From Cupriavidus basilensis (GTDB taxonomy: Bacteria > Pseudomonadota > Gammaproteobacteria > Burkholderiales > Burkholderiaceae): DNA of 64,000 bases. This document shows, piece by piece, positions 63,876 through 64,000 of the stretch. The notes beneath the pieces are model-generated. The model searched no databases. It saw nothing but the letters and a program-made list of their open reading frames with translations, and was not told the DNA's origin. Location: assembly GCF_000876015.1 (NCBI RefSeq), contig NZ_BBQM01000020.1:124001-188000 (forward strand), given 5' to 3'. The position numbers and the translations under genes are program-made. Positions within the stretch are counted from its first letter, which is position 1, and each line of letters begins with the position of its first letter.

Positions 63876-64000
63876 ATGTCCAACCACTGGCTTCTGCCTG
63901 AAAACATCGCCGACGTGCTGCCGTCGGAGGCCCGCAAGATCGAAGAGCTGCGCCGCCGCATGCTGGACCTGTTCCGCACCTACGGCTACGAGCTCGTCAT
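63876..64000 (+). CDS. hisZ: ATP phosphoribosyltransferase regulatory subunit HisZ (5' part only)
   Basis: The gene starts with ATG at 63876 and runs off the window after 41 complete codons. The visible protein begins MSNHWLLPENIADVLPSEAR and continues with IEELRRRMLDLFRTYGYELV, the N-terminal class II synthetase-like segment of HisZ. In bacteria with short HisG, HisZ is the histidine-sensing partner that activates the first step of histidine synthesis. Following hflC, this is the normal Burkholderiaceae order. HisS is the closest alternative, but that gene is already present at 54272. Confidence 0.88.
   Translation, partial: MSNHWLLPENIADVLPSEARKIEELRRRMLDLFRTYGYELV

Overview
The window is a 64 kb piece of a high-GC (about two thirds G+C) betaproteobacterial chromosome, most likely Burkholderiaceae and probably Cupriavidus or a close Ralstonia-like relative. 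This rests on the conserved order ndk-rlmN-pilW-rodZ-ispG-hisS-yfgM-bamB-der-hfq-hflX-hflK-hflC-hisZ, the surE-pcm-nlpD-rpoS block, a Bug/TctC solute receptor and many low-complexity Ala/Pro linkers. The genus is an inference from gene order and style; nothing was searched. The region is mostly core genome. I see no insertion sequence, prophage, CRISPR array or rRNA operon.

Layout. 1-3457: end of a yejBEF peptide/microcin-type ABC importer with ATGA-coupled genes. 3765-5540: an NlpC/P60 peptidase and, convergently, a patatin-like lipoprotein. 5722-7925: gltX behind a promoter-proximal hairpin, then a tRNA-Ala/Glu/Asp operon with promoters and a terminator. 8093-14909 (all minus): MATE transporter, an ArnT-like membrane glycosyltransferase, rpmE2, mtfA, rho and trxA. 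15395-22324: a small unknown protein and an AddAB-like helicase-nuclease pair. 22552-25335: the SRP RNA gene (minus) diverging from the B12-dependent ribonucleotide reductase nrdJ. 25442-28961: dnaX-ybaB-recR. 28977-33471: a LysR regulator and an accessory catabolic set (CoA-transferase, HMG-CoA-lyase-like enzyme, Bug receptor). 33691-36556: an NMT1/SsuA-type ABC importer of unknown substrate. 36749-40045 (minus): PhoD-type phosphatase and a quinone oxidoreductase. 40322-44895: surE-pcm-nlpD-rpoS-PolB-like exonuclease. 44990-47520: an EEP-family hydrolase (minus) and rlmD. 47531-48321: a large composite inverted repeat without a credible gene. 48405-49106: a Bax1-family membrane protein (minus). 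49459-64000: the long core block from ndk to hisZ (truncated at the window edge).

How the genes fit together. The window is rich in information-processing and global regulators: Rho (termination), RpoS (stationary-phase sigma), Hfq (sRNA chaperone), Der and HflX (ribosome-associated GTPases), RlmN and RlmD (23S rRNA methylation), GltX and HisS, DnaX/RecR/AddAB-like proteins (replication and repair) and the SRP RNA. Envelope functions (NlpD, BamB, RodZ, PilW, HflKC, the NlpC/P60 peptidase) make up much of the rest. The accessory part lies between recR and surE.

Most unusual observations: the roughly 790 bp inverted-repeat element at 47531-48321, built from nested hairpins plus five copies of a 22-bp G-rich module; a strong hairpin with a T-tract between promoter and start of gltX; a shared leaderless-promoter arrangement at dnaX and surE; a degenerate 12-bp tandem array at 11425-11508; and a histidine-rich insertion next to the HEXXH motif of MtfA.
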